A stretch of 64,000 bases of DNA from Variovorax sp. CF079. GTDB taxonomy: Bacteria; Pseudomonadota; Gammaproteobacteria; Burkholderiales; Burkholderiaceae_C. Position 1 is the stretch's first letter. Each line of letters opens with the position of its first letter. A model generated the notes under the pieces. The model saw only the letters and a list, made by a program, of their open reading frames with translations. It made no database searches and was not told the DNA's origin. Where the stretch lies: the NCBI RefSeq assembly GCF_900101545.1, contig NZ_FMZU01000030.1:1-64000 (forward strand), written 5' to 3'. A program made the translations under genes and the position numbers. Shown piece by piece: positions 33,779 through 42,096 of the stretch.

Positions 33779-34675
33779 ATGCAGGACAAGAACACGGACC
33801 GGCCACTGAAGGGACGCGTCGCCATCGTGACGGGTGCCAGCCGGGGCGCCGGGCGCGGCATCGCCGTCGAGCTGGGCGCCGCCGGGGCCACGGTGTACGT
33901 CACCGGGCGCAGCACGCGGGCGCAACCCGCCGACACCTACGGAGACATCCTCGCGCTGTCGGGGCTCGCCGCGGTGCCGGGCAGCATCGATGCGACGGCC
34001 GAGGAGGTCACGGCAGGCGGCGGCCACGGCATCGCGGTGCGATGCGATCACACGCGCGAAGACGAGGTGGCGAAGCTGTTCGCACAGGTGCAGCGCGATG
34101 AAGGCACGCTCGACCTGCTCGTGAACAACGCCTGGGGCGGCCACGAGACCTTCAACGGCGTATTCGAGGCGCCCTTCTGGGAGCACTCGCTCGCGCAATG
34201 GGATTCGATGTTCGACCGCGGCGTGCGCAACCACCTGCTGGCCAGCCGCTTTGCCGCGCCGATGATGGTCGGCCAGGGCCGGGGGCTGATCGTGACCACC
34301 ACCTTCTGGGACCGCGATCGCTACCTGCGCGGCAATCTCTTCTACGACCTGGCAAAAGCCGCGATGAGCCGCCTGGCCTTCGGCATGGCGCAGGAGCTGC
34401 GCCCGCACGGCGTCGCTTCGCTGGCCGTGTCGCCAGGCTGGATGCGCACCGAATTCGTCCTGACCGGGCACAAGACCGACGAGGCGCATTGGACCGAGCG
34501 CCCGGCACTGGCGCGTACCGAGTCGCCGCGCTACCTGGGCCGCGCGGTGGCCGCGCTGGCGGGCGACCCGAAGGTGCTGGACAAGAGCGGCGCGGTGCAC
34601 CGCGTGGCGGACCTGGCGCGCGAATACGGCTTCACCGACATCGACGGCCGCCAGGTCGAGGCTTTCGAGATGTAG
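33779..34675 (+). CDS. Short-chain dehydrogenase/reductase
   Basis: This 298-residue classical SDR has the cofactor motif VTGASRGAGRGIAVEL, VTGRSTR, the NNAWGG motif and the catalytic stretch with YDLAKAAMSRL (Tyr and Lys), followed by SPGWMRTEF. The NNAWGG and VTTTFWDRDRY segments resemble DHRS1-like proteins. The substrate is unknown. AAAGGAG precedes the ATG. The TAG stop lies at the left edge of a 20-base palindrome. Confidence 0.87.
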   Translation: MQDKNTDRPLKGRVAIVTGASRGAGRGIAVELGAAGATVYVTGRSTRAQPADTYGDILALSGLAAVPGSIDATAEEVTAGGGHGIAVRCDHTREDEVAKLFAQVQRDEGTLDLLVNNAWGGHETFNGVFEAPFWEHSLAQWDSMFDRGVRNHLLASRFAAPMMVGQGRGLIVTTTFWDRDRYLRGNLFYDLAKAAMSRLAFGMAQELRPHGVASLAVSPGWMRTEFVLTGHKTDEAHWTERPALARTESPRYLGRAVAALAGDPKVLDKSGAVHRVADLAREYGFTDIDGRQVEAFEM

Positions 34676-34693
34676 GGCCTGTTAACAGGCCCT
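34674..34693. repeat. Palindromic repeat, loopless copy
   Basis: AGGGCCTGTTAACAGGCCCT is a perfect 20-base palindrome overlapping the SDR stop codon. Its arms equal the outer part of the repeat at 30984-31033, 3.6 kb away, but the loop and the inner GC pair are missing. No T-tract follows. The next 100 bases to the OsmC gene hold nothing else clear. Confidence 0.7.
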
Positions 34694-34796
34694 CAGCGAC
34701 TACCATCGGGCGCTGTCACCAGCAGGGGCGCCCGATGGCAACGCCTGGATTCACAGGCGGCGCCGGCCGAATCTCTCACCCTTCAAAGGAAATTCC

Positions 34797-35195
34797 ATGA
34801 GCATCACGGTCCGCCGCGACGGCACCACCGGCACCCGCCACATCCTCAAGGTTCGTGCCCACGAGATCGCGGTCGACACCTCGCCCGATGCAGGCGGCAC
34901 CGACGCGGGCCCCTCGCCGCACGACCTCTACGATTCCGCGCTGGCCGCCTGCAAGGCGCTGACCGTGCTGGTCTATGCCCAGCACAAGGGCATTCCGGTG
35001 GAAGACATCGAAGTCGTGGTGAACCGCGACGACAGCGAGGAACGCAAAGGCGTCTACAGGCTCGACTCCACCCTGCGCGTCACCGGCCCGCTCAGCGACG
35101 AACAGCGCGCCTCGCTGCTGCGGGTGGCGGGCAAGTGCCCGCTGCATCGGCTGATGACCGAGGTCAAGACGGAGATCGAGACGCGGCTGGTGTGA
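34797..35195 (+). CDS. OsmC family peroxidase-like protein
   Basis: This 132-residue OsmC/Ohr-fold protein has two reactive cysteines, in SALAACKALT (about residue 53) and AGKCPLHRL (about 112), in the standard places. Family members reduce organic hydroperoxides using paired cysteines. The YhfA/OsmC subgroup is favoured by the short length and the opening VRRDGTTGTRHIL. AAGGAAATT precedes the ATG. It ends next to the convergent EthD gene with no gap. Confidence 0.87.
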   Translation: MSITVRRDGTTGTRHILKVRAHEIAVDTSPDAGGTDAGPSPHDLYDSALAACKALTVLVYAQHKGIPVEDIEVVVNRDDSEERKGVYRLDSTLRVTGPLSDEQRASLLRVAGKCPLHRLMTEVKTEIETRLV

Positions 35196-35510
35196 TCAGC
35201 CCACCACCACCTCGCTGATCTGCATCACCGGCTTCAGGTCGGTGTAGTTCCGGATGTCGCCAAGGATCTCCTTGGCGTGCGGGCCGAAGGCCGTCTGGAA
35301 AGCCTCCGCCGAGTCGCAGAAGATGTGGCAAGACGCGACATAGGTGGGCGGTTCGCCAGGTGCCCCGCCGGCCAGCCCTTTGTCGATCGTGTAGGACTTG
35401 CAGGCGTCGCCCATCCTGCTCTTGAGCAGCGGCATGTGCTTGTCGCGGTAGTAGTCGTGGTCGAATCGCGCTCCGGGCGTATGGGGGTACATCACGCTGA
35501 CCTTGATCAT
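35196..35510 (-). CDS. EthD family protein
   Basis: This 104-residue ferredoxin-like alpha/beta barrel protein has the family opening MIKVSVMYPH with FDHDYYRDKHMPL and a C-terminal YTDLKPVMQISEVV. EthD relatives assist ether and polyketide metabolism or act as small dehydratases and monooxygenases; the role here is unknown. An 11-base leader with AAGGAGAT precedes the ATG. It is probably monocistronic. Confidence 0.85.
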   Translation of the reverse strand: MIKVSVMYPHTPGARFDHDYYRDKHMPLLKSRMGDACKSYTIDKGLAGGAPGEPPTYVASCHIFCDSAEAFQTAFGPHAKEILGDIRNYTDLKPVMQISEVVVG

Positions 35511-35582
35511 TGCTTATCTCCTTGTTGGGGGGCCGCCAGCATAGGAGAAGGCGCAGCGGGAAACAACCGGCCGTATGGCCGG

Positions 35583-36554
35583 CTATGCAACCGCCGCGCC
35601 GGATTTCAGTCCGTAGGTCTTGCGGTACATCTCGCGCAGGTGCTCCCCGGCCGTGCACGGGGCGTAGCGCGGCGCCTCGCCGGCTGGTACCGTGCCCGGC
35701 ACAGCTTCGATGCGTGCGAAGTAGTCGGGCTCGTAGAAGAAGGGGATCGAATAGCGCGGCGCGCCGCCCGAATGCAGGTTGCGCACGCGGTGCGGGTTGG
35801 AGTGGTAGAGGCCGTTGGTCCAGCGCGGGACCATGTCGCCGAGGTTGACGACGAAGCAGCCCTCGATGGGTGTCGCGGGCACCCAGCTGCCGTCGGGCAT
35901 GCAGACTTCCAGGCCGCCGTGCGCGTCCTGCGCAAGGATCGTGACGGCGCCCCAGTCGGTGTGCGTGCCGGCGCCGAAGGTGCGCTCGTCGGCATCGGCC
36001 GGATGGGCGGGGTAGCGGATCATGCGCAGCGTGAGCATCGGGCTTTCGCTGCTCGCGTCGAAGTAGCCCTCGGGCAGGCCCAGCGACAGCGCCATGAGCT
36101 GCATGAGTCGCGTCGCGAGTGCGAGCATCGTGCGGATGTAGCGCTCGCACTGCGCCGGCGCATCGGGCAGTTCGCTCGGCCACTGGTTGTGGCCGTAGGT
36201 CTGGTAGCCGGCTCGCACGTAGGGGTGTTCGTCGGGATAGGCCATCCCGCAATAGAAGCTCTCCTTCAGGTCGGGGCGAGCCTCGGCGTCGAGCGTCTGC
36301 GCGCCGATATTCTCGAAGCCGCGCATCGTTGGCGAGTGCTGCATCGACAACGCCTCCCGTGTCTCCTCCGGAAGCGCCATCAGCCGGTGCGCGACGTCGA
36401 ACTGGCGTGCCACGAGCTCGGCGTCGACGCCATGGTTGCGCACATAGAAGAAGCCGGAGGCCATGGCGGCGGCGCGCAGTTGCGCAGCGGCCTCCGCGCT
36501 GCGCGCGCCGCCGGGCGCCAGCGCGTGCTGCAGGTCGATGACGGGGATCGCCAC
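35583..36554 (-). CDS. 2-oxoglutarate/Fe(II) oxygenase, isopenicillin N synthase-like
   Basis: This 323-residue dioxygenase has an N-terminal DIOX_N region (IPVIDLQHAL, GFFYVRNHGVD) and the iron facial triad in AGTHTDWGAVTIL (HxD) plus the distal His in HSNPHRVRNL. The SIPFFYEPDYFARI segment supplies the co-substrate Arg region. The family includes thymine/uracil hydroxylases, ethylene-forming enzymes and plant-type oxygenases. The start is a GTG at 36554. It lies 19 bases after the binding protein gene, so it probably acts on what that protein imports. Confidence 0.85.
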   Translation of the reverse strand: MAIPVIDLQHALAPGGARSAEAAAQLRAAAMASGFFYVRNHGVDAELVARQFDVAHRLMALPEETREALSMQHSPTMRGFENIGAQTLDAEARPDLKESFYCGMAYPDEHPYVRAGYQTYGHNQWPSELPDAPAQCERYIRTMLALATRLMQLMALSLGLPEGYFDASSESPMLTLRMIRYPAHPADADERTFGAGTHTDWGAVTILAQDAHGGLEVCMPDGSWVPATPIEGCFVVNLGDMVPRWTNGLYHSNPHRVRNLHSGGAPRYSIPFFYEPDYFARIEAVPGTVPAGEAPRYAPCTAGEHLREMYRKTYGLKSGAAVA

Positions 36555-36573
36555 GGCGCGCCCTTGTATCTCG

Positions 36574-37602
36574 TCAGGCCTTGAGCTTGCGGTCTGCCGC
36601 CAGCGGCAGGAAGCGCTCGGTCCAGAGGTCCGCGACCGCCGGGCTGCTCTTCAGGCCGAAGGCGCCCACCGTCTCGTCGATCGTGGCCTGCAGCCGCGCG
36701 GTCGTGGCGGCGCCCCAGCCGTTGCTGCGCGTGTCGGGTGTCTTCATGGTGCCGTCGACGATCAGCTTCAGGCGCTCGAACTCGATCTCCTCGTTGGCGA
36801 GCGGCTCGCGCGTCTTGATGGCGCCGGCGCCGGCCTTCGGGTCGGCGATCGCCTCGATCCAGCCGCGCGTCGATGCCTTGACGAAAGCCTTCATGGTATC
36901 GCCCTGTTCCTGCATGCTCTTCGCGTTGGCCACCAGGCCGTTGCCATAGGACTTCATGCCGTGATCGGAAAAGCGGAACACGGTGATCTGCTCCGGCCCC
37001 ATGCCGCGGGCCTTGAGGTTGAGCAGGCCGGTGAAGAAGAAGTAGGCCGAGGCGTCGAAGTCGCCCTTGACGAAGCGCGTGTCGCCGATGTCGGGCGCGA
37101 CGTTCTCCCACTTGACGCCCGAGGGGTCGAAGCCCTGGGCCTTGGCGAAGGCGGGAAAGAGCTTGCGCGAGGCGTTGAAGGGCTGGCCCAGGATGCTCTT
37201 GCCGGCCAGGTCGGCCGGCTTGGCGATCGGGCCGCCCTTGCGCACCAGGATCGCGTTGGGATTCAGGTCGTACTGGATCGCGACGGCCTTGAGCCCGGCA
37301 GTGGGGTTGTTCACGTTGAACTCGATCATCGTCGCGAGGTCGGCCGAGGCGCAGTCGTAGGCGCCGCTGCCGACCAGGCTGATCGCCGACGCCGAGCCGT
37401 TGCCGGTGTCGATCGCCACCTCGAGACCCACATCCTTGTAGTAGCCGCGCTGCTGCGCGAGCAGGAAGCCGGCACCGGAAGCCTCGACCTTCCAGCCGAG
37501 GTTGAACTTGAACTTCTGGAGCGAGCCCTGGGCGCGTACGAAGGGCGCGGCGGTGACGAGGGCGCTGGCGCCGGCGGCGCGCAGAAGAGAACGACGTTGC
37601 AT
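36574..37602 (-). CDS. NMT1/THI5-type ABC substrate-binding protein (orphan)
   Basis: This 342-residue SsuA/THI5-like protein has a signal peptide (RRSLLRAAGASALVTAAPFV, then RAQ). Domain motifs are KFNLGWKVEASGAGFLLAQQ, RGYYKDVGLEVAIDTGNGSA and the GKSILGQPFNASRKLFPAFA lobe hinge. It is clearly paralogous to the protein at 42096-43127 (both have RGYYKD/KGYFKD, then IDTGNGS/IDAGNGS). No permease or ATPase gene adjoins it, so it may share the ABC core at 40487-42096. Such proteins often bind pyrimidine or other nitrogen heterocycles. Confidence 0.87.
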   Translation of the reverse strand: MQRRSLLRAAGASALVTAAPFVRAQGSLQKFKFNLGWKVEASGAGFLLAQQRGYYKDVGLEVAIDTGNGSASAISLVGSGAYDCASADLATMIEFNVNNPTAGLKAVAIQYDLNPNAILVRKGGPIAKPADLAGKSILGQPFNASRKLFPAFAKAQGFDPSGVKWENVAPDIGDTRFVKGDFDASAYFFFTGLLNLKARGMGPEQITVFRFSDHGMKSYGNGLVANAKSMQEQGDTMKAFVKASTRGWIEAIADPKAGAGAIKTREPLANEEIEFERLKLIVDGTMKTPDTRSNGWGAATTARLQATIDETVGAFGLKSSPAVADLWTERFLPLAADRKLKA

Positions 37603-37642
37603 GGATGAAAACTCCGTGGGCGGTTGGAAACAGGACACCGGA

Positions 37643-37664
37643 GGCAGCGCTGGCGTGCGCTGCC
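37643..37664. repeat. Hairpin between pmpB and the binding-protein gene
   Basis: GGCAGCGC-TGGCGT-GCGCTGCC is a perfect 8-base stem with a 6-base loop. It lies 79 bases past the pmpB stop on the minus strand and has no T-tract on either strand. It may be a processing or rho-related structure. Confidence 0.45.
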
Positions 37665-37742
37665 TTCGGAGCAATTTCCGGCCGACACGCCGCAGAAGCC
37701 GCACCGTCGTTGGGCGTCTTCACGGCGAAACGGTGAACGCTT

Positions 37743-38207
37743 CTACTCCGCGGAGTCTGGTGCAGGTTCCGTGCCAGTAGCGCTCGAGCGCCTGCGGCGG
37801 CGGCCCTCGACCAGACTGAATGCGAGCATCCCGGCCAGCATGGCCGCCACGAAGATCAGCGCCTGCGCACTGCCGCCGGCCGCGCTCACGAGCGCCGGTC
37901 CCGGGCAGAAGCCGGCCAGACCCCAGCCGGCGCCGAAGGCCAGGCTGCCGAGCAGGAGCCGCCGGTCGATGCGGGTGGCGGCGGGCAGTTGCATCGCTTG
38001 CCCAAGCCAACTCCGGCGGCGCCGTTTCGCCAGCGCGAAGGCGCCCGCGCCGACCGCGACCGCACCGCCCATCACGAGGGCGAGCGACGGATCCCAGCTG
38101 CCCGCAAGATCGAGGAAGCCGAGCACCTTCGCCGGGTCGGTCATGCCCGAGAGGATCAGGCCCAGGCCGAACAGAAGTCCGGCCAGCGCTGCGCTTGCAT
38201 TCAACAT
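37743..38207 (-). CDS. pmpB: YeeE/YedE-family sulfur transporter half (PmpB type)
   Basis: This 154-residue membrane protein is of the DUF6691/YeeE group. It has four hydrophobic helices with LLFGLGLILSGMTDPAKVLG and FGAGWGLAGFCPGPAL, where the single Cys sits in the conserved GFCPGP motif. YeeE-family channels import thiosulfate or related sulfur species through conserved cysteines. It is the last gene of the bigR operon, three bases after pmpA. The tail is arginine-rich. Confidence 0.85.
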   Translation of the reverse strand: MLNASAALAGLLFGLGLILSGMTDPAKVLGFLDLAGSWDPSLALVMGGAVAVGAGAFALAKRRRRSWLGQAMQLPAATRIDRRLLLGSLAFGAGWGLAGFCPGPALVSAAGGSAQALIFVAAMLAGMLAFSLVEGRRRRRSSATGTEPAPDSAE

Positions 38208-38210
38208 CGT

Positions 38211-38642
38211 TCAGGCTCCCAGCAGGTGACGCACGAGGTAGACGGTTGCGAAGCCCGCGCCCATGAAGGCGGCCGTGGCCACCAGCGAACGCGGCGAGCC
38301 ACGCGACAGGCCGCAGACGCCGTGGCCGCTGGTGCAACCGCTCGCGTAGCGCGTACCGACGCCGACCAGCAGCCCGGCCGCGATCAGCACCGGCGTGCTC
38401 GCGGCGATGGCGACCGGCGGCAGTGCGCCTGCGAGCTGCCAGACCCACGGTGCCGCCAGCAAGCCGGCGACGAAAGCCAGCCGCCAGCCCCGACCGCCGC
38501 CTCGTTGCAGCAGGCCCCCGACGATGCCGCTGATGCCGGCGATGCGGCCGTTGAGCAGCAGGAACAGCGCGGCCGCGAGTCCGATCAACAGGCCGCCGGC
38601 CAGGGCGCTCCACGGCGTGAAGTGGGGCCAGTCGATGCTCAT
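38211..38642 (-). CDS. pmpA: YeeE/YedE-family sulfur transporter half (PmpA type)
   Basis: This 143-residue membrane protein partners PmpB. It has about four hydrophobic helices, LLNGRIAGISGIVGGLLQ and the sulfur-relay motif GTRYASGCTSGHGVCGLSRG with two cysteines. The ATG at 38642 overlaps the bigR stop (ATGA). The split into two short YeeE halves beside an ArsR regulator and a metallo-hydrolase matches the bigR operon of Xylella and Agrobacterium, which handles sulfide/persulfide. Confidence 0.86.
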   Translation of the reverse strand: MSIDWPHFTPWSALAGGLLIGLAAALFLLLNGRIAGISGIVGGLLQRGGGRGWRLAFVAGLLAAPWVWQLAGALPPVAIAASTPVLIAAGLLVGVGTRYASGCTSGHGVCGLSRGSPRSLVATAAFMGAGFATVYLVRHLLGA

Positions 38643-39025
38643 CGCGACTTCGCCGCGGTCCTGCGCGCGGGCGCCTTCTTCGTGCGGGCGGGCTCGGCGC
38701 AGAAGATGCCGTAGAGCGTTTGCATCACTGCCATGACCTCTGCGCTGGCGAGGCTGTAGTAGACGAACTTGCCCTCGCGGCGCGCGGTCAGCAGCCCCTC
38801 GTCGCGCAGCACGCCGAGCTGCTGCGACAGCGAGGGCTGCACGATGCCGGAGAGCGCCTGCAGCTCGCCGACGTTGCGCTCGCCGCCGATCAGCTGGCAC
38901 AGCAGCAGCAGGCGCGTCTCGTTCGCCATGGCCCTGAGCAGCGAACAGGCCTCGGTGGCGGCCGAATGCAACTGCGCCATCGCCTCGGTGGATGGCGGCG
39001 CGGGGAGGACGGAGTCGAATTCCAT
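38639..39025 (-). CDS. bigR: ArsR-family persulfide-responsive repressor, BigR type
   Basis: This 128-residue winged-helix repressor has its HTH at about 50-90 (NVGELQALSGIVQPSLSQQL, then GVLRDEGLLTARREGKFVYY). It has C43 and C109, in the places of BigR Cys42 and Cys108 whose oxidation releases DNA; an extra Cys is at 27. Metal-binding residues of SmtB/ArsR are absent. The C-terminal tail is basic (KKAPARRTAAKSR). It probably represses its own operon and the divergent blh from the palindrome at 39037-39061. Confidence 0.88.
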   Translation of the reverse strand: MEFDSVLPAPPSTEAMAQLHSAATEACSLLRAMANETRLLLLCQLIGGERNVGELQALSGIVQPSLSQQLGVLRDEGLLTARREGKFVYYSLASAEVMAVMQTLYGIFCAEPARTKKAPARRTAAKSR

Positions 39026-39036
39026 GCCTACACTTT

Positions 39037-39061
39037 ATTGAAAAACATAATGTATATCAAT
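39037..39061. promoter_or_regulatory. BigR-type operator between bigR and blh
   Basis: This is an imperfect 25-base palindrome centred at 39049, with arms ATTGA/TCAAT at the ends and core ACATAATGT; 20 of 25 positions are symmetric, the four mismatched pairs being A/T swaps. It sits in a short AT-rich region between divergent starts. A direct repeat TAGAATGT at 39061-39068 and 39075-39082 lies on the blh side. Confidence 0.7.
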
Positions 39062-39090
39062 AGAATGTCAAAATATAGAATGTTGGAGCG

Positions 39091-39978
39091 ATGCATCCCA
39101 TGGACGCGCAGGTACAGGCCTTTTTCGACGACGACACGTCGACCATCACCTACGTGGTGTTCGAGGCCGATGGTGGCGAATGCGCCGTCGTCGACCCGGT
39201 GCTCGACTACGACCCCGGGTCCGGCCGCACCTCCACCGTGTCGGCCGACCGGGTGATCGCCTTCGTGCAGGCCCATGGCCTGAAGCTGTCGTGGCTGCTG
39301 GAGACACATGCCCATGCCGACCACCTGTCGGCGGCGCCCTATCTGCGTCAGCGACTCGGCGGCACCATCGCCATCGGCGGGGCGATCCGCGCCGTGCAGG
39401 GTGTGTTCAAGACCGTGTTCAACCTCGAACCCGAATTCCGGCTCGATGGCTCGCAGTTCGGCCACCTGTTCGCGCCCGACGAGGTGTTCCATGTCGGCCG
39501 CCTGCGCATGAAGGCCCTGCATGTGCCGGGCCACACGCCGGCCGACATGGCCTACGTGCTGGAGAGCGAGGCGGGGGAGACCCGGCTCGCTTTCGTCGGC
39601 GACACCTTGTTCATGCCCGACGTGGGCAGTGCGCGCTGCGACTTTCCGGGCGGCGACGCCCGGGCGCTGTACCGCTCGGTGCAGAAGCTGCTGGCCTTGC
39701 CGGCGCAGACCCGTCTTTTCATGTGCCACGACTATCCGCCCGACGGGCGCGCACCGAACTGGGAGACCACGGTGGCAGCGCAGCGCGAGAAGAACATCCA
39801 TCTGCACGACGGCGTCGACGAAGAGGCCTTCGTCGCCATGCGCGAGAAGCGCGATGCCACCCTGGCCATGCCGGCGCTGATCCTGCCCGCGATCCAGGTC
39901 AACATCCGAGCCGGCGAGCTGCCGCCGTCGGAATCCAATGGCGTGCGCTACCTGAAGATTCCGGTGAACACGTTGTAG
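39091..39978 (+). CDS. blh: Blh/ETHE1-like metallo-hydrolase (persulfide dioxygenase type)
   Basis: This 295-residue metallo-beta-lactamase-fold protein has the metal motif HAHADH (73-78), a distal His in HVPGHTPADMAY, Asp in FVGDTLF and a late His in MCHDYPPDG. The DVGSARCDFPGGD stretch is typical of Blh/ETHE1 persulfide dioxygenases, which oxidise glutathione persulfide to sulfite. It diverges from bigR across an AT-rich operator. The ATG at 39091 has GGAG nearby; an ATG three codons later is an alternative. Confidence 0.88.
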   Translation: MHPMDAQVQAFFDDDTSTITYVVFEADGGECAVVDPVLDYDPGSGRTSTVSADRVIAFVQAHGLKLSWLLETHAHADHLSAAPYLRQRLGGTIAIGGAIRAVQGVFKTVFNLEPEFRLDGSQFGHLFAPDEVFHVGRLRMKALHVPGHTPADMAYVLESEAGETRLAFVGDTLFMPDVGSARCDFPGGDARALYRSVQKLLALPAQTRLFMCHDYPPDGRAPNWETTVAAQREKNIHLHDGVDEEAFVAMREKRDATLAMPALILPAIQVNIRAGELPPSESNGVRYLKIPVNTL

Positions 39979-40007
39979 TGCGGCGGCCGGTTCATTTGGC
40001 CGGCGGC

Positions 40008-40490
40008 TCAGGCGCCCCGGCTTTGCCAGAAGCCTCGGTGCGTGGCGATCATCTCGTCGGCCACTTCCGGTACCGGCCCAATGACCTCGATCTGCTTCTG
40101 CCCGCGCGCGAAGACTTCGCGGCAGGGCAGCGAGAGCGTCGGGTTCTCGGGGTGGTCGCCGGTCAGCGCGAGCAGCGCGCTTTCTTCGGCGCCGTAGACC
40201 ACGCGGCCGATATGGGCCCAGTAGATGGTGCCGGCGCACATCGCGCAGGGTTCGAAGGTCGTGACCAGCGTGCACTGCGCGAGGTACTCGGCGGGGTAGT
40301 TGAGCGAGGCGTTTCGCGCCAGCGTGGCCTCGGCGTGCTGCACGGTGTCGATGTTGCCCTGCTCGGCCAACACCGTTTCGCCGTCCGGCGCGACGAGCAC
40401 CGCGCCGAAGGGATGGCGGCCCATGGCCATCGCGCGCCGCGCGACCTCGTCGGCGCGGCGCAGAGCCTTGACGATCTGCTCAGGGGTCAT
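40008..40490 (-). CDS. Nucleoside/base deaminase in an ABC transporter operon
   Basis: This 160-residue zinc deaminase has VQHAEATLA (zinc His, catalytic Glu) and EPCAMCAGTIYWAHIGRVVY (zinc Cys pair). It is related to the protein at 30460-30972. The start ATG overlaps the permease stop (ATGA), so it is the last gene of the importer operon. This ties the enzyme to the imported compound, most likely a nucleobase or similar amino-heterocycle. Convergent blh ends 29 bases away. Confidence 0.87.
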   Translation of the reverse strand: MTPEQIVKALRRADEVARRAMAMGRHPFGAVLVAPDGETVLAEQGNIDTVQHAEATLARNASLNYPAEYLAQCTLVTTFEPCAMCAGTIYWAHIGRVVYGAEESALLALTGDHPENPTLSLPCREVFARGQKQIEVIGPVPEVADEMIATHRGFWQSRGA

Positions 40491-41257
40491 TCGTTTTGAG
40501 AGCCTCGATGCGCCCAGCCGGTCGTGTGCTTCTCGATCGCACTGAAGAGCTCGTACATCCCCATCGCCATCGCGCCCACCACCATCAGGCCCGCGAAGGC
40601 CAGGCCCATCTGCATGGCCGAGCCGGCCGAGATCAGCAGGTAGCCGATGCCTTCGTTGGCGGCCGTCATCTCGCTCACCGTGGTGCCGACGAAAGCCAGC
40701 GTGATCGCGACCTTGAGCGAGCCGTAGAAGTAGGGCATGGAGCGCGGCAGGCCTATCTTGACGAGCACGTCCCAGCGCTTGGCGCCCAGCACGCGCAGCA
40801 CGTCCTCGAGCTCGGGCTCGAGCGTGGCCAGGCCGGTCGCGATGTTGACCATGATCGGAAAGAAGCTGATCAAGAAGGCCGTGAGGATCGCCGGCCCGAT
40901 GCCGATGCCGAACCACACCACGAGGATGGGCACGAAGGCCGCCTTGGGCAGCGCGTTGAAGGCGGTCATCAGCGGATATACCGCCGCGTAGGCCAGGCGC
41001 GAGCTGCCGATCACGAAGCCCAGCAGCACGCCGACCACGATCGCCAGGCCGAAGCCCGCCATCGTGACCCAGAAGGTGCGCCAGGCGTGGCCCGCGATGA
41101 TTTCCTTGAACTCCCAGAACTGGGTCCAGATGCGCCACGGGCTCGGGAAGATGAAATCCGAGACGCCGAAGCCCGCGCAGATGATCTGCCACAGCACGAG
41201 CACCGCGACCAGCAGCAGCCAGGGCGACCAGCGTTCGATTTGTTTGCCGTTCTTCAT
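40487..41257 (-). CDS. SsuC/ThiX-type ABC permease
   Basis: This 256-residue permease has about six helices and the family loop ATLEPELEDVLRVLGAKRWD, followed by KIGLPRSMPYFYGSLKVAI. LPKAAFVPILVVWFGIG and TVSEMTAANEGIGYLLI are typical of nitrate/sulfonate/taurine/pyrimidine importers. ATGA overlaps link it to both the ATPase and the deaminase. Confidence 0.9.
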   Translation of the reverse strand: MKNGKQIERWSPWLLLVAVLVLWQIICAGFGVSDFIFPSPWRIWTQFWEFKEIIAGHAWRTFWVTMAGFGLAIVVGVLLGFVIGSSRLAYAAVYPLMTAFNALPKAAFVPILVVWFGIGIGPAILTAFLISFFPIMVNIATGLATLEPELEDVLRVLGAKRWDVLVKIGLPRSMPYFYGSLKVAITLAFVGTTVSEMTAANEGIGYLLISAGSAMQMGLAFAGLMVVGAMAMGMYELFSAIEKHTTGWAHRGSQNE

Positions 41258-42096
41258 GCCGGGCTCGCTGCGGCGGCGGCTGCGATGGCATTGCTTCGGA
41301 TGGCACCGATGTGGCCGCGAAGCTCCAGCACGATGTCGGTGAATTCCTTGGTGTAGGTCAGTTCCAGCTCGCGCGGCCGCGGCAGCTCGATCTGGCGCTT
41401 GACCACGAAGCGGCCCGGGCTCTTGCTCATCACGTAGACCGTGTCGGCCAGGAACACCGATTCGCGCAGGTCGTGCGTGACCAGGATCACGTTGAACTGC
41501 TGCTCGGTCCAGAGGTCGCGCAGGATGCACCAGAGCTCCTCGCGCGTGAAGGCGTCGAGCGCGCCGAAGGGCTCGTCGAGCAGCAGCATCTTGGGCTCGT
41601 GGATCAGCGCGCGGCAGATGCTGGCGCGCTGCTGCATGCCGCCCGAGAGCTGCCACGGGAACTTGTCTTCATAGCCGGCGAGGCCCACCTTCTGCAAGAG
41701 CTTGCGCGCGCGCTCCACGTATTCGCGGCGCTTGGCCTTGAAGGTGGAGCGGTAGGGCTCGACGATCTCCAGCGGCAAGAGCACGTTGTCGACCGTGGTG
41801 CGCCAGGGCAAGAGCGAGGGCGCCTGGAAGGCCATGCCCGAGATCTTGAGCGGGCCGTTCACGGGCTGGCCGTCGATGCGGATCTTGCCCATCGAGGGCA
41901 TCTTCAGGCCTGTGGTGAGCTTCATGAAGGTGGACTTGCCGCAGCCCGAGGGCCCGACGATGGCGATGAACTCGCCGCGCTTCACCTTCAGGTCGATGGC
42001 CTCGACCGCGAAGTGGTTGGCGGCGAGCAGCTCCTCGTTGTAGGCGAGCCAGACGTCCTGGAAGTCGACGAAGGGCGTGGTCTCCGCGACCGCCAT
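41254..42096 (-). CDS. SsuB/TauB-type ABC ATPase
   Basis: This 280-residue ATP-binding subunit has Walker A GPSGCGKST, the Q-loop in MAFQAPSLLPWRTTVDNV, the signature LSGGMQQRASICRAL, Walker B MLLLDEPFGALD and the switch His in VTHDLRES. An N-terminal extension (AETTPFVDFQDVWLAYNEE) precedes it. It starts inside the stop of the binding protein (TGATG). As the only ATPase of its type in the window it may also serve the orphan binding protein at 36574-37602. Confidence 0.92.
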   Translation of the reverse strand: MAVAETTPFVDFQDVWLAYNEELLAANHFAVEAIDLKVKRGEFIAIVGPSGCGKSTFMKLTTGLKMPSMGKIRIDGQPVNGPLKISGMAFQAPSLLPWRTTVDNVLLPLEIVEPYRSTFKAKRREYVERARKLLQKVGLAGYEDKFPWQLSGGMQQRASICRALIHEPKMLLLDEPFGALDAFTREELWCILRDLWTEQQFNVILVTHDLRESVFLADTVYVMSKSPGRFVVKRQIELPRPRELELTYTKEFTDIVLELRGHIGAIRSNAIAAAAAASPA

